A stretch of 64,000 bases of DNA from an uncultured Cytophagales bacterium (GCA_913057175.1 CAJXNP010000007.1:124001-188000), one strand, 5' to 3'. Shown: positions 51,676 to 62,060, counted from the first letter of the stretch. Translations and numbers: made by a program. Notes: generated by a model from the letters alone, not told the origin.

Positions 51676-52716
51676 ATGGCGCAACCCAAGACAGAGCTGG
51701 AGAATTTAATTTGCGATGAGGAATTTATCCGATGGGTGACCAATCCTACACTTGATTCTGAAAAGTATTGGAAAGCCTGGATGGAGGCACATCCCGAATA
51801 TACGGATGATGTGCTGAAAGCAAAGGAACTGATCCTTTCCTTTCATTTTCATGAGAAGAAAGCTTCAAAAAGTATAAAACAGGAAGTTTTAGAAAACATA
51901 ATCCGAAATGTGAACCGGTCTGAAGTAAAAAAGCCGAATAAGACGAGGGGTCGTCTTTTGTTGATTACCTCTCTTGCAGCTAGTGTTATCTTGCTGGCTG
52001 TATTTGTATTGCGAAAAGATTTGCTTCACGATAAAACGGATCCAAGCCAACAAACCATTGCAAATAATGAAAAGTTTATCAAAACCACACCAACGGGTGT
52101 AAAGCTCCAAACTATCTTACCTGACGGTTCCAGGGTGTGGTTGAATAGCGAAAGTAAATTAACCTATGACTCGAAATACAATTTATCAGATAGAAGTGTA
52201 TACCTGGAAGGTGAGGCCTTTTTTGAAGTAAAGGAAAATAAGGAAAAACCTTTTGTTGTTCATTCTGGTGGACTGCAAATTACTGCCTTAGGCACTTCCT
52301 TCAATGTCAATTCTATCAATTCAGATCAATCGTCTGTTGTGGCGCTGGTAACCGGAAAGGTTGAAGTGGTGAAAAAGAGTGGCGATATAAAAGAGTCTGT
52401 GGTACTTGAACCCGGGCAAAAGGCCATTCACCATGTTCATGCACCATCTTTTTTAACTTCAGAATTTTCAATTGATATGGAAGTCGGCTGGAAGAGCGGC
52501 ATTTTGAGTTTTGAAAGTGCAGGTTATCAGGAAGTTAAGAAAAAACTGGAGAGATGGTATGGTGTTAAGATCCAATCAGATCTATCAAATACCAACAACT
52601 GGAACTATACGGGAAAATTTGAAGATCAAAGCCTGGAAATTGTACTAAAGAGATTAGCCTATATCAAGAAGTTCAGATATAAGCTTGAAGATAAAAATGT
52701 GTATTTGTATAACTAA
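51676..52716 (+). CDS. FecR-family anti-sigma factor
   Basis: The 346-residue protein has a cytoplasmic N-terminal part (about 1-90), one membrane helix near 95-113 (L-L-L-I-T-S-L-A-A-S-V-I), then the periplasmic FecR domain opening with T-I-L-P-D-G-S-R-V-W-L-N and ending with G-T-S-F-N-V-N, and a C-terminal DUF4974-like unit (E-V-G-W-K-S-G-I-L-S-F). It should hold the sigma factor until the STN domain of SusC signals. The 215-base gap from sigma holds a short hairpin at 51629-51646 and nothing else that I can name. Confidence 0.88.
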   Translation: MAQPKTELENLICDEEFIRWVTNPTLDSEKYWKAWMEAHPEYTDDVLKAKELILSFHFHEKKASKSIKQEVLENIIRNVNRSEVKKPNKTRGRLLLITSLAASVILLAVFVLRKDLLHDKTDPSQQTIANNEKFIKTTPTGVKLQTILPDGSRVWLNSESKLTYDSKYNLSDRSVYLEGEAFFEVKENKEKPFVVHSGGLQITALGTSFNVNSINSDQSSVVALVTGKVEVVKKSGDIKESVVLEPGQKAIHHVHAPSFLTSEFSIDMEVGWKSGILSFESAGYQEVKKKLERWYGVKIQSDLSNTNNWNYTGKFEDQSLEIVLKRLAYIKKFRYKLEDKNVYLYN

Positions 52717-52752
52717 AAGATATGCTATGATAAAAACCTGAAATTCAATAAA

Positions 52753-52794
52753 AGGCCCAACACCAAAGTGCTTGGCGGCAAGGTGTTAGGGCCT
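52753..52794 (+). other. Long hairpin in the susC leader
   Basis: A stem of 12 pairs (52753-52764 with 52782-52794, one bulged T) with a 17-base loop lies between fecR and susC. The loop may form a further short stem. The following bases are CTCTGTTAAAAA, without a clear U-run, so it is not a typical terminator. It may cap the fecR transcript, protect susC mRNA, or be a leader element. Confidence 0.5.
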
Positions 52795-52837
52795 CTCTGT
52801 TAAAAATTATATGTATAAAGTTTAACTCTATAAAACT

Positions 52838-55800
52838 ATGAAAAAAAAGTTACTTAGGCTTGCTAAAATGTGCTCTTATTATTCTTTTATCGGATTGCTC
52901 GCACAGCTAGTTTTATACAATTGCCTTTTTGCCAGTGATCTGTCTGCACAGGAGGTAAAGAGTATAGATGAAGTTTACGTAAGCGTAGATTTCAACAATG
53001 CAAAAATTGATGAAGCCTTCCACACCATTGAGGCAAAGACCAACTACCGCTTTGCCTACGAGCGCAAAGATTTGGATAGCAAGGTTCGATTAAACCTTGA
53101 ATCACGCAATAGTACCCTAAAGGATGTTTTACTGGAAATCTCAAAAGAGGCTTCTCTCAAATTCAGGCAGATCAATTATGATATTGATGTGCAAAAGATT
53201 AAGCGTGCAGAAAACATTGAGGATAAAGAAAGAATAGATGTTTACCAGGGTGGGATTACCGTTTCCGGGAACGTGACATCCAGTGAAGATAACAGTGGAA
53301 TTCCGGGAGTAAACGTGGTTTTAAAGGGGACAACAACAGGAAGTGTTACTGATATGGACGGAAACTATGTGATTGAGGTACCCGAGGAAAACTCAGTTTT
53401 AGTATTCAGCTCAATTGGATTTGTTACACAAGAAATAGAGGTTAATGGCAGGTCAACGATCGATCTGACTCTAAATCCGGATGTAACAGAATTATCAGAA
53501 ATTGTTGTGGTGGGATATGGCACACAGGATAAAAAAGAGATTACCAGTGCAGTGGCAAGTGTGACACCGGAAGAGTTCAATAAAGGAAATATTACTGATG
53601 TTGCGCAACTTCTGCAAGGTAAAGTAGCAGGACTTTCCATAACACGGGCTGGTGGGGATCCCAATGGCGGTTATAACATTCGCTTGAGGGGATTATCTAC
53701 CTTAGGAGCCAATACCCAACCTTTGGTGGTTATCGATGGTCAGGCAGGTGCGGACCTCAACAGTGTAGACCCCAATGATATTGAAAGTATTGATATTTTG
53801 AAGGATGGATCTGCAGCAGCTATTTATGGAACAAGGGGTTCGGCTGGGGTAATATTAGTAACAACTAAAGCTGGTTCTAAAAGAGGAACCAATATTGACT
53901 ACAATGGGTATTTGACAATTGAATCAGCTGCAAGAACTACTCCAACTATGTCAGCAGAAGAATTCAGATCGGTCGCACCCTCCAATAGGGACTTCGGCGA
54001 AAATACTGACTGGTATGACGAAATTTCAAGAACATCCGTCTCCCATACGCATAACTTGTCCATTTCTGGCGGAAATGAATCTGGAACGAGTTTCAGGGCT
54101 TCCGCTAACTATAGGGACCTTCAGGGATTGGCGATCAATTCTGATTTGCATCGTTTGAATGCCCGGTTAAATTTACAACAAAGGGCATTTAATGATAAAT
54201 TGAAAATAGATCTGAACATTGCCACTACAAACGAAAATTCTGATCTTGGGTGGAATGAAGCATTTAAATATGCAGCTATTTTTAATCCCACTGCACCTGT
54301 CAAAACAGATGATCCTGTTTATGATTTGGCAGGTGGTGGATACTTTGAAGAAAACTTTGTGGATTATGCCAATCCTGTTGCCATGTTGGAACAGAATGAC
54401 AACACCCGGGAGATCAAAAGGATGAATTTCATGGGAGCACTGGAATATGAATTTATTCCCGGTCTGTTAGGCACAATCAGGTATTCCCAACAATCTGAGA
54501 CAACATTACGGTCCATTTATATGCCGAAGGATGCGTACTATTCAACAGCTATAGATGACAATCCGGTAAGCAGGACATTTAGCGGGTTTACTACCAGTGG
54601 ATATTCCCGAAAAAAAAATGATGAAAGCTTTAATCAACTCCTGGAAATATTTGGATCGTACGATACTGATATTGCAGATGTCTTAAATTTCAAGTTGCTA
54701 GGGGGATATTCCTGGCAGGAGTTCGAATATTTTGGTTTTTTAGCTGGAGGCAGTGGATTTTTGACTGATTTATCAGCAGATGATTTAAATGCTGCTGCTG
54801 CTGTAAGGGCTGGTTCAGCAGATGTTGATAGTTATAAAAATGGTTCTATTTTAATCGCTTTTTTCGGAAGATTGAACCTGAATTATGATAATACATTTTT
54901 CCTTTCGGCGAGCTTACGACGAGAGGGTTCCACCCAATTTGGTGAAGGTAATAAGTGGGGTAATTTTCCAGCTGTCAGCTTAGGGATTGACTTAGCACGG
55001 CTTGGTAATCTTAATGCCACAACTTTTAATACCCTGAAATTGCGTGCGAGTTATGGAGTAACCGGTGCTTTGCCACCACAAAGTTACTTATCACTTTCAA
55101 CGCTGGCACCTGGTGAATCTTCATTTTATGCAGGAGATTTGGGGTATATCAATGCCTACGAGCCTCAACGAAATCCAAATCCGGATTTAAAATGGGAAAC
55201 CAAAACGGAAATAGATATTGGATTGGATATTTCTTTGTTTGAAGGAAGGTTAAATGGAACCATTGATTATTATAATCGAAATACAGAAGACCTGATTTAT
55301 GAGGCTACCGTTCCGGTTCCACCAAATCTAAACAATACAACCTGGTTAAATGTTGGCACGATGAAAAGCAATGGGTTAGAATTTACTTTTAACTATGACG
55401 TTTTCAGTGCCTTGGAGTTTACCTCCAGCAATTTTTCCTGGAATACCGGAATAAACTTTTCTACATACAACATCGAATTTGAAGCATTGAATGCTGAAGA
55501 AGGTGTGACATTCGATATTCCACCTGCCAATTTAGGTACTCCCGGCCAGGAGCAGACACAAATAGCCCGGGTAATCCCAGGGGAAGATTTGGGTATTCTT
55601 TGGGGATTAACCTTCGTAGAAATTGATGAAGATGGAAAATATGTGTTTGAGGATTTAAATGATGACGGAGCGATAGATACGGAAGACGAAGGACCTGTCG
55701 GAAACGGGTTGCCTAGTTTTGAATTTGGCTGGACCAATAGTTTTACCTTTGGAAATTTTGACCTTAATTTCTTTATAAGAGGAGCGATTGGTCACGACTT

Positions 55801-56209
55801 GGTTAATACCTATAGAGCTTTTTATGAGAATGCTACCCTGGCAACGACTTATAATGTGGTAAAAACCAAATACTACGATCCCAACCTGAATGATGCGCAG
55901 ATATTCAGCGATTTACATGTCGAAAAAGCATCCTTTGTAGAAATGGACAATCTTACAGTGGGTTATAATTTTCAACTACCCAGTTCCAGTTCATTCAGAA
56001 CTTTGAGATTGTATCTGACTGCTCAAAACCTGTTTATGATAACGGATTATACTGGGGTGGATCCGGAAGTAAGGTATGCTGATGTCCAGGCGCCTGATGA
56101 CCCTGATCCTAAACTAGCTGAACGCGGAATATTGACACCTGGTATTGACAGAAGAAATACCTGGGTATTGCCGAGATCTTTCACACTTGGACTAAATGTT
56201 GGCTTTTAG
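52838..56209 (+). CDS. susC: SusC/RagA-family TonB-dependent transporter with STN domain
   Basis: The 1123-residue protein has a signal peptide (to about L-S-A-Q), an STN domain (about 45-130), a carboxypeptidase-regulatory-like domain (about 145-225, I-P-G-V-N-V-V-L-K-G-T-T), and the plug with E-I-V-V-V-G-Y-G-T-Q, L-R-G-L-S-T-L-G, V-V-I-D-G and D-I-L-K-D-G-S-A-A-A-I-Y-G. The beta-barrel follows. It imports a substrate across the outer membrane with energy from TonB; the STN domain contacts FecR. The substrate is unknown, and no carbohydrate enzymes are encoded nearby to suggest one. Confidence 0.95.
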   Translation: MKKKLLRLAKMCSYYSFIGLLAQLVLYNCLFASDLSAQEVKSIDEVYVSVDFNNAKIDEAFHTIEAKTNYRFAYERKDLDSKVRLNLESRNSTLKDVLLEISKEASLKFRQINYDIDVQKIKRAENIEDKERIDVYQGGITVSGNVTSSEDNSGIPGVNVVLKGTTTGSVTDMDGNYVIEVPEENSVLVFSSIGFVTQEIEVNGRSTIDLTLNPDVTELSEIVVVGYGTQDKKEITSAVASVTPEEFNKGNITDVAQLLQGKVAGLSITRAGGDPNGGYNIRLRGLSTLGANTQPLVVIDGQAGADLNSVDPNDIESIDILKDGSAAAIYGTRGSAGVILVTTKAGSKRGTNIDYNGYLTIESAARTTPTMSAEEFRSVAPSNRDFGENTDWYDEISRTSVSHTHNLSISGGNESGTSFRASANYRDLQGLAINSDLHRLNARLNLQQRAFNDKLKIDLNIATTNENSDLGWNEAFKYAAIFNPTAPVKTDDPVYDLAGGGYFEENFVDYANPVAMLEQNDNTREIKRMNFMGALEYEFIPGLLGTIRYSQQSETTLRSIYMPKDAYYSTAIDDNPVSRTFSGFTTSGYSRKKNDESFNQLLEIFGSYDTDIADVLNFKLLGGYSWQEFEYFGFLAGGSGFLTDLSADDLNAAAAVRAGSADVDSYKNGSILIAFFGRLNLNYDNTFFLSASLRREGSTQFGEGNKWGNFPAVSLGIDLARLGNLNATTFNTLKLRASYGVTGALPPQSYLSLSTLAPGESSFYAGDLGYINAYEPQRNPNPDLKWETKTEIDIGLDISLFEGRLNGTIDYYNRNTEDLIYEATVPVPPNLNNTTWLNVGTMKSNGLEFTFNYDVFSALEFTSSNFSWNTGINFSTYNIEFEALNAEEGVTFDIPPANLGTPGQEQTQIARVIPGEDLGILWGLTFVEIDEDGKYVFEDLNDDGAIDTEDEGPVGNGLPSFEFGWTNSFTFGNFDLNFFIRGAIGHDLVNTYRAFYENATLATTYNVVKTKYYDPNLNDAQIFSDLHVEKASFVEMDNLTVGYNFQLPSSSSFRTLRLYLTAQNLFMITDYTGVDPEVRYADVQAPDDPDPKLAERGILTPGIDRRNTWVLPRSFTLGLNVGF

Positions 56210-56220
56210 GCATTAAAAAA

Positions 56221-57867
56221 ATGAAGATTATGAAAACACAAATAAAAAATTCGATTTATATAAAAATATTCTTCATCGGTTTAATGGTCATTGTCTCTAC
56301 ACAATCTTGTACCGATTTGGATGAGGAGCAGGTTTTATACGACCAGGTAATTTCCGATGAGTTTTATCAAACTGAAGAAGAAGTATTATCAGCTGTCGGA
56401 GCGGCATATACACCTATGTTCGGCTTTTTTCAAAATACAAATATGTACGCACTTAATGAAGTACCGAGTGATGAAATTACTGTTCCAACACGAGGTCCTG
56501 ACTGGAATGATGGGGGCCACTGGGTAAGATTGCATAGACATTCATGGAATATAACGGATCCCAGAATTCAGGAAGCATGGGAATGGATTTTTGGATGCAT
56601 TAGTTCGTGTAACAGGCTAATCGCACTGCTCGAGCCCTTGGGCACTGACATTTCAGAAGCGTTTATACAGGAATTGCGTGCACTTCGGGCTATAAATTAT
56701 TATTGGCTACTAGACCTTTATGGTAATGTTCCTCTTGTGACTGATTTTGAAGCGACTGAGCCACCTGCTACCAGAAGCAGGGCTGAAGTCTATGAATTTG
56801 TTGAAGTCGAATTACTTGAAACAATACCCAATCTGGCTGATACGGGACCTACCGATGAGTCAACTTATGGTAGGGTGAATAGATGGACGGCTTATGCTGC
56901 TTTGGTGAAATTATATCTTAATGCTGAAGTGTATACAGGAACTCAACAATGGCAAAAAGCAGCTGATGCAGCTGCAGAAATCATTAATAGTGGACAATAT
57001 ACTCTTGCTCCTAACTGGCGTGACAATTTTGTCAAGGAAAACAAAGGAGCTTCGGAATTTATCTGGGCGGTTCCTTATGATGAAGTTTTTACTCCTGGTT
57101 CGTTTCACTTGCCTGTCATGACGTTACACCAGCAACACCAGAATACCTATAATATGAGCGTTCAGCCATGGAATGGATTTGCCTCGGTTGCCGAATTTTA
57201 CGAAACATTCATCGATCCTGTACAAAATCCGGGTCCGCAAGGTGATGTGGTTGGCTTGAGTCCTACAGGTGATCTTGTTACGGGTACGCAAGATGCACGT
57301 TTAGAAAGCTTTATTGTAGGCCCACAATTTGATTCAGATGGAGTGACAAGACTTGTTGATGGTGCCGCTGAAGCATCCGATCCGGATGGACCACCTCTGA
57401 CAATCACACCTTATATCAATGAATTGTTACCTGGGGGTTGGAGACAAGCAGGTGCCAGGATTGGTAAGTGGGAATTCTACAATGGAATGGGTCAAGGTTT
57501 GAGCAACGACTTTGCCGTTTTCAGGTATTCTGATATCCTGCTTATGAGGGCAGAAGCCCTTTGGAGGATGGATCCTGGAAATGCAGAAGCACTAATGTTG
57601 GTAAACCAGATCAGGGAACGTGCCGGCGTAGATCCGTTTGATGCCTTGACGGAAGAAAGATTTTTAGCAGAAAGGGGAAGGGAGCTATTCTCAGAAGTTC
57701 ATAGAAGGGTAGATCAGATCCGTTTCGGTACGTTCAACGATGAATGGTGGGAACACCCGGCAGATGCGAGTGATCATGTGAATATTTTTCCGGTTCCGCA
57801 ATCACAGCTTTTGGCTAATCCAAACCTGGTTCAAAACCCGGGATATCCGGATGCCGGAGGAGACTAA
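56221..57867 (+). CDS. susD: SusD/RagB-family nutrient-binding lipoprotein
   Basis: The 548-residue lipoprotein has a signal peptide with the lipobox Cys near 30 (S-T-Q-S-C), then the SusD pattern: L-R-A-L-R-A-I-N-Y-Y-W-L-L-D-L-Y-G-N-V-P-L near 154-175, W-T-A-Y-A-A-L-V-K-L-Y-L-N and, near the C terminus, Y-S-D-I-L-L-M-R-A-E-A-L-W. It caps the SusC barrel and passes substrate to it. It starts 11 bases after susC and ends before a good terminator. A second Met at 56230 is an alternative start. Confidence 0.94.
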   Translation: MKIMKTQIKNSIYIKIFFIGLMVIVSTQSCTDLDEEQVLYDQVISDEFYQTEEEVLSAVGAAYTPMFGFFQNTNMYALNEVPSDEITVPTRGPDWNDGGHWVRLHRHSWNITDPRIQEAWEWIFGCISSCNRLIALLEPLGTDISEAFIQELRALRAINYYWLLDLYGNVPLVTDFEATEPPATRSRAEVYEFVEVELLETIPNLADTGPTDESTYGRVNRWTAYAALVKLYLNAEVYTGTQQWQKAADAAAEIINSGQYTLAPNWRDNFVKENKGASEFIWAVPYDEVFTPGSFHLPVMTLHQQHQNTYNMSVQPWNGFASVAEFYETFIDPVQNPGPQGDVVGLSPTGDLVTGTQDARLESFIVGPQFDSDGVTRLVDGAAEASDPDGPPLTITPYINELLPGGWRQAGARIGKWEFYNGMGQGLSNDFAVFRYSDILLMRAEALWRMDPGNAEALMLVNQIRERAGVDPFDALTEERFLAERGRELFSEVHRRVDQIRFGTFNDEWWEHPADASDHVNIFPVPQSQLLANPNLVQNPGYPDAGGD

Positions 57868-57892
57868 TATTTCAAACAAACAATCAAGCATT

Positions 57893-57930
57893 AGAAAGCA
57901 AGTGATCCCAGATTTCTTGCTTTCTTTTTG
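57893..57930 (+). terminator. Intrinsic terminator after susD
   Basis: A perfect 10-bp stem (57893-57902 with 57916-57925) closes a 13-base loop and is followed by TTTTG. It ends the susCD transcript, so the lipoprotein and CRTAC1 genes downstream probably start from a separate promoter in 57931-58075. Confidence 0.82.
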
Positions 57931-58075
57931 TTCTGAGTAAAGGTTGGGGGTTTAATAAGTTTTGATTTTTTGATTGACTTGCTTTTTCGGGATTATAACT
58001 ATCAAAGTCGGTAATTACCTGTTATCCAATCAGGAATATTTATATTTTACGAAAACGAGCTTTATCATTTAAGAA

Positions 58076-58651
58076 ATGAAAGTTTTTTGCTTTGCATTAC
58101 TAATTCTTGTTGTAATATCCATAGGATGTTCAAAATCCAAGTATGAAAGGATGGTTGAAACCGAGCTGGCAAAGGAAGGGAAAGTGGATAGTTTGTTTTT
58201 GGGTCTGAAGTTTGGAATGACAATGGAGGAGTTTTTTGAGCATTGCTGGGATTTGAACAAGCAGGGAATCATCACAGACGGAAGGGGCAATACAGCCGCC
58301 CAATATAAATTAAGTGAATTAAGTCACCACGCATTCATGGATTTCTATCCGGAATTTTACGAGGAGAAAATCTATAAAATGCCGGTAGAATTTCGGTACA
58401 ATGGTTGGGCGCCCTGGAACAAGCATTTGTCGTCAGACAGTTTGTTAATGGACGTAAAACAATTAATGATAAAATGGTATGGAGGTGAGTTCCTGGGAAT
58501 GCAAAAACCCGATGGCTCAACTTTCTTTGTAAAAGTGGATGGTAACAGAAGAATTCTAATCTACATTTATGATCGGCGAATTGTAAAAGTTGTTTTCACA
58601 GATCTATTGACTGAGCGAAAGTTGATGAACGAAAATGGATTTTTTGACTAA
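58076..58651 (+). CDS. Small lipoprotein of unknown function
   Basis: The 191-residue protein has a lipobox with Cys19 (I-S-I-G-C), then a helix-rich opening and an alpha-beta domain with L-K-F-G-M-T-M-E-E-F and Y-D-R-R-I-V-K-V-V-F. I do not recognise a family. It precedes the first CRTAC1 gene by 16 bases and is likely its operon partner. The C-terminal hydrophobic-charged pattern suggests a soluble periplasmic domain anchored to a membrane. An upstream region of 209 bases holds a terminator and no gene. Confidence 0.7.
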   Translation: MKVFCFALLILVVISIGCSKSKYERMVETELAKEGKVDSLFLGLKFGMTMEEFFEHCWDLNKQGIITDGRGNTAAQYKLSELSHHAFMDFYPEFYEEKIYKMPVEFRYNGWAPWNKHLSSDSLLMDVKQLMIKWYGGEFLGMQKPDGSTFFVKVDGNRRILIYIYDRRIVKVVFTDLLTERKLMNENGFFD

Positions 58652-58667
58652 GTTTTCAGAAGCAAAG

Positions 58668-61600
58668 ATGAAAATTCCGAATTACCTGTTTTGTTTGTTA
58701 ATCTTCTTTTTTGGATGTATTTCTGGTAAAAAGGAAAGTCAACCTTTGAAATTATTTTCTCTTCTCGATCAAGATCAGACTAACATAGATTTCAGCAATG
58801 ATTTGAAATTCAGCGAAGATTTCAACATCTACACATACCGAAATTTCTACAATGGAGGTGGCGTAGGTTTGGGGGATTTCAACAACGATGGCTTACTTGA
58901 CATTTATTTGATTTCAAACATGGAATCCAACCGACTTTATCTCAACAAAGGAGGTTTTAAGTTTGAAGATATCACCAAAAAATCAAAAACAGGAGGTAGG
59001 AGAGCATGGTCAACTGGCGTAAGCATTGCAGATGTCAATGGTGATGGATTGGCCGATATCTATGTTTGCAATTCCGGCGATGTGAAAGGCGATGACAGGA
59101 AAAACGAATTGTTTATCAACAATGGCGATTTGACTTTTACAGAGGCAGCAGAAGATTATGGCCTGGCTGACACAGGTTTTTCTATCCACGGTGTTTTTTT
59201 CGATTACGATAGAGACGGAGACCTGGATATGTACCTCGTAAATAACTCCTATCGGGCAATTGGAAGCTTTGATTTACAAGATAACAAGCGAATGGACCGA
59301 GATTCTCTTGGTGGAGATAAATTATACAGAAATAACTCTATCCAGTTCAAAGTCGAAAGAGATACATCGCAAATTCCCCCTTTGAGGGGGGCTAGGGGGG
59401 TGTTCACCGATGTAAGCAGCGAAGCCAGGATCTATGGAAGTGTTATTGGTTTTGGACTTGGAGCAACTGTAGGAGATGTAAACATGGACGGTTGGCAGGA
59501 TATTTACATATCCAATGACTTTTTTGAACGGGATTATCTGTATATCAATCAGGGTGATGGAACATTTAAGGAATCGTTAGAAGATCAAATTAAAAGCGTG
59601 AGCGCAGCGTCCATGGGAGCTGATATGGCTGATATCAACAACGATACCTATCAGGATATTTTCGTTACAGATATGCTACCCAAAGAAGAAGACAGGCTGA
59701 AGACAAAAACTACTTTTGATGACTGGGGTCGATACCAGCATTACATCCGAAATGACTACTATCATCAATTTACTCGAAATACGCTGCAATTGAATAATGG
59801 CAACAACACTTTTAGTGAAATAGGTAGATTAGCTGGAGTGGAGGCTACCGATTGGAGCTGGGGAGCTTTGTTAACGGATTTTGACAATGATGGGTACAAA
59901 GATCTCTTTGTTGCAAATGGCATTTACCAGGATTTGACTGACCAGGATTTCCTGATTCAGATTTCTGATAATAAAACCAAGAGATCAATGGTGAGCGAAA
60001 ATAAAGTAGATTTCAGGAAACTGATCGATCTTATTCCTTCCACGCTCGTCCCAAATTTTGTATTTCAAAACGAAGATGGCATTCATTTTAGAAATTCTAC
60101 GGATGAATGGGGTCTTGGTCAACCAGGACATTCCAACGGATCGGCATATGGCGACCTGGATAATGATGGCGACCTGGACCTGGTTGTGAATAATGTCAAC
60201 ATACCATTATTCATTTACCGCAACGAAGCAAATGAACTTAAAAAGAATAATCACTTCCTTAAGTTTGTTTTAAATGGAGGCAATAAAAACCCTGGAGCTT
60301 TTGGGGCGAAGATCTTAATTAAAAGTAATGGAGAAAAATACTTTTTAGAACAAATGCCCATACGTGGGTTTCAGTCTTCGGTTGATCCAAGACCAAATTT
60401 TGGATTAGGCGACATTGCAGTTGCGGACTCGGTATTGGTTGTTTGGCCAGGGGGAAAACAAACTCTTCTGACGGATGTTAAAACGGATCAAATCATTGAG
60501 TTGAATGAAAAAGATGCCAGAGACTTCAATATCAAATTCCATGATGACTCCCGACAGGCACTTTTCAAAGAAACTGCATCTAACAAATTATTTAGTTACC
60601 GTCATGTAGAAAATGAACATACCGATTTTGACAGGGAAAAGCTCCTTGTCCATATGAATTCAACAGAAGGTCCTTGTTTGTGTAAAGGTGATATAAATGG
60701 TGATGGCAAAGAGGACTTTTATGTTGGAGGGGCTAAAAATTTTTCCGGAGCACTTTTTATTCAAAATGGGAATGGGACTTTTATTAAAACCAATACCCGC
60801 CTATTGGAAATAGACAAAGGCTCGGAGGATACGGACTGTCTTTTTTTTGACGCGGATCAGGACGGGGACGATGACCTTTACGTGACTAGTGGTGGAAGTG
60901 AATTTTCCGGCTCATCAATTACCCTGGTCGATCGACTGTATATTAATGATGGTTCGGGAAATTTTTCGAAATCAGATCAGATGCTCCCCAACAATAAATT
61001 TGAATCCAGCTCTTGTGTAACATCAGCAGACTTTGACAACGATGGTGATTTAGATCTTTTTGTAGGAATAAGATTGATTCCCTTTTATTATGGGCTACCA
61101 ACAAGTAGTTATTTACTTCAAAATGATGGAACTGGGAAATTCACTAATGTTTCAGAGGAAATAATCTCAGGTTTGAGTGAAATTGGAATGGTGACGGATG
61201 CATCTTGGACTGATGTCAATGGAGATAACTTGGTCGATTTGATCGTTGTAGGTGAATGGATGCCAGTTACAATTTTTGAGAACAGGGGAGGGCAATTTCA
61301 AAATATTACGCAAGTCGCCGGACTTGAACATACAAACGGGTGGTGGAATTGCATCGTTGCAAATGATATTGACAATGATGGCGATGTGGATTTGATTGCT
61401 GGAAACCATGGCCTGAATTCACGATTTAAGGCAAGTTTTGAAAGACCAGTCTCACTTTATATCAATGATTTTGATAAAAATGGCAATGTCGAACAAATTT
61501 TTACAGCTTTCAATGGTGACGGAGCTTATCCGATTTCACTCAGGCATGATCTGCTTGAACAAATACCACAGCTGAATTCAAAGTATGTAAGTTATGAAAG

Positions 61601-62060
61601 CTACGCTGATCAAACCATTGAAGATATTTTTTCAAGTGATCAGATTGAAAATTCTGTGCGCTTGAAGGCGACAAGATTGGAGACATCATTATTTATCAAT
61701 GATGGTGGAGGGAATTTTTCCATAACCTTCCTTCCTGTAGAGGCACAATTTTCTCCGGTCTTTGACATTCTTGTGGATGATTTTGATGGCGATAGTTTAA
61801 AGGACATTCTGATGGGTGGTAATTTGTATGGGGTGAAACCTGAGCTTGGCCGTTATGATGCCGGTTATGGAACATTACTTTTTGGAAAAGGGAACAATGA
61901 ATTCGACTACATTCCCAATGGCATTTCCGGAATTTCATTGGATAGCGAGGTGAGAAATATGATAACCATTCAAATCAAGGAACGGAACTGGATTTTTGTT
62001 GCCTCTAGCAATGATCGTTTAAAAACTATTGAGATATTGAATAATGATCCGATCAATTAA
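58668..62060 (+). CDS. CRTAC1-type FG-GAP/ASPIC-UnbV lipoprotein (first copy)
   Basis: About 1130 residues from the ATG at 58668; the open frame begins at 58635 but the lipobox F-F-G-C-I-S-G fixes the start. Repeated calcium-binding FG-GAP loops of the type D-x-N-x-D-G-x-x-D-I or D-x-D-x-D-G-D-L-D run through most of it, then an ASPIC/UnbV block (F-G-A-K-I-L-I ... R-G-F-Q-S-S-V-D) near 545-585, then a second propeller-like repeat set. The function is unknown, though such proteins are often encoded beside SusCD. Codons 236-244 come from a C/G-rich repeat (59374-59401). Confidence 0.88.
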   Translation: MKIPNYLFCLLIFFFGCISGKKESQPLKLFSLLDQDQTNIDFSNDLKFSEDFNIYTYRNFYNGGGVGLGDFNNDGLLDIYLISNMESNRLYLNKGGFKFEDITKKSKTGGRRAWSTGVSIADVNGDGLADIYVCNSGDVKGDDRKNELFINNGDLTFTEAAEDYGLADTGFSIHGVFFDYDRDGDLDMYLVNNSYRAIGSFDLQDNKRMDRDSLGGDKLYRNNSIQFKVERDTSQIPPLRGARGVFTDVSSEARIYGSVIGFGLGATVGDVNMDGWQDIYISNDFFERDYLYINQGDGTFKESLEDQIKSVSAASMGADMADINNDTYQDIFVTDMLPKEEDRLKTKTTFDDWGRYQHYIRNDYYHQFTRNTLQLNNGNNTFSEIGRLAGVEATDWSWGALLTDFDNDGYKDLFVANGIYQDLTDQDFLIQISDNKTKRSMVSENKVDFRKLIDLIPSTLVPNFVFQNEDGIHFRNSTDEWGLGQPGHSNGSAYGDLDNDGDLDLVVNNVNIPLFIYRNEANELKKNNHFLKFVLNGGNKNPGAFGAKILIKSNGEKYFLEQMPIRGFQSSVDPRPNFGLGDIAVADSVLVVWPGGKQTLLTDVKTDQIIELNEKDARDFNIKFHDDSRQALFKETASNKLFSYRHVENEHTDFDREKLLVHMNSTEGPCLCKGDINGDGKEDFYVGGAKNFSGALFIQNGNGTFIKTNTRLLEIDKGSEDTDCLFFDADQDGDDDLYVTSGGSEFSGSSITLVDRLYINDGSGNFSKSDQMLPNNKFESSSCVTSADFDNDGDLDLFVGIRLIPFYYGLPTSSYLLQNDGTGKFTNVSEEIISGLSEIGMVTDASWTDVNGDNLVDLIVVGEWMPVTIFENRGGQFQNITQVAGLEHTNGWWNCIVANDIDNDGDVDLIAGNHGLNSRFKASFERPVSLYINDFDKNGNVEQIFTAFNGDGAYPISLRHDLLEQIPQLNSKYVSYESYADQTIEDIFSSDQIENSVRLKATRLETSLFINDGGGNFSITFLPVEAQFSPVFDILVDDFDGDSLKDILMGGNLYGVKPELGRYDAGYGTLLFGKGNNEFDYIPNGISGISLDSEVRNMITIQIKERNWIFVASSNDRLKTIEILNNDPIN
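59374..59401 (-). repeat. REP-like element, copy 1, inside first CRTAC1 gene
   Basis: A 28-base C/G-rich element (C5, TTTGA, G6, CTA, G6) read in frame as I-P-P-L-R-G-A-R-G. Its reverse complement matches copy 2 at 62707-62734 in 26 of 28 bases. It lies between the conserved R-N and F-T-D-V blocks, where related proteins normally have only a few residues. The fold-back C5/G5 could form a hairpin. Confidence 0.7.

Noticed and set aside
58635-58667. Upstream extension of the first CRTAC1 gene
   Set aside because: It overlaps the end of the lipoprotein gene and would bury the lipobox; the ATG at 58668 places the signal peptide properly.
59374-59401. Possible frameshift or sequencing error at the C/G-rich tract in the first CRTAC1 gene
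   Set aside because: The frame stays open and FG-GAP motifs on both sides are in the same frame; the paralogue shows the same feature.
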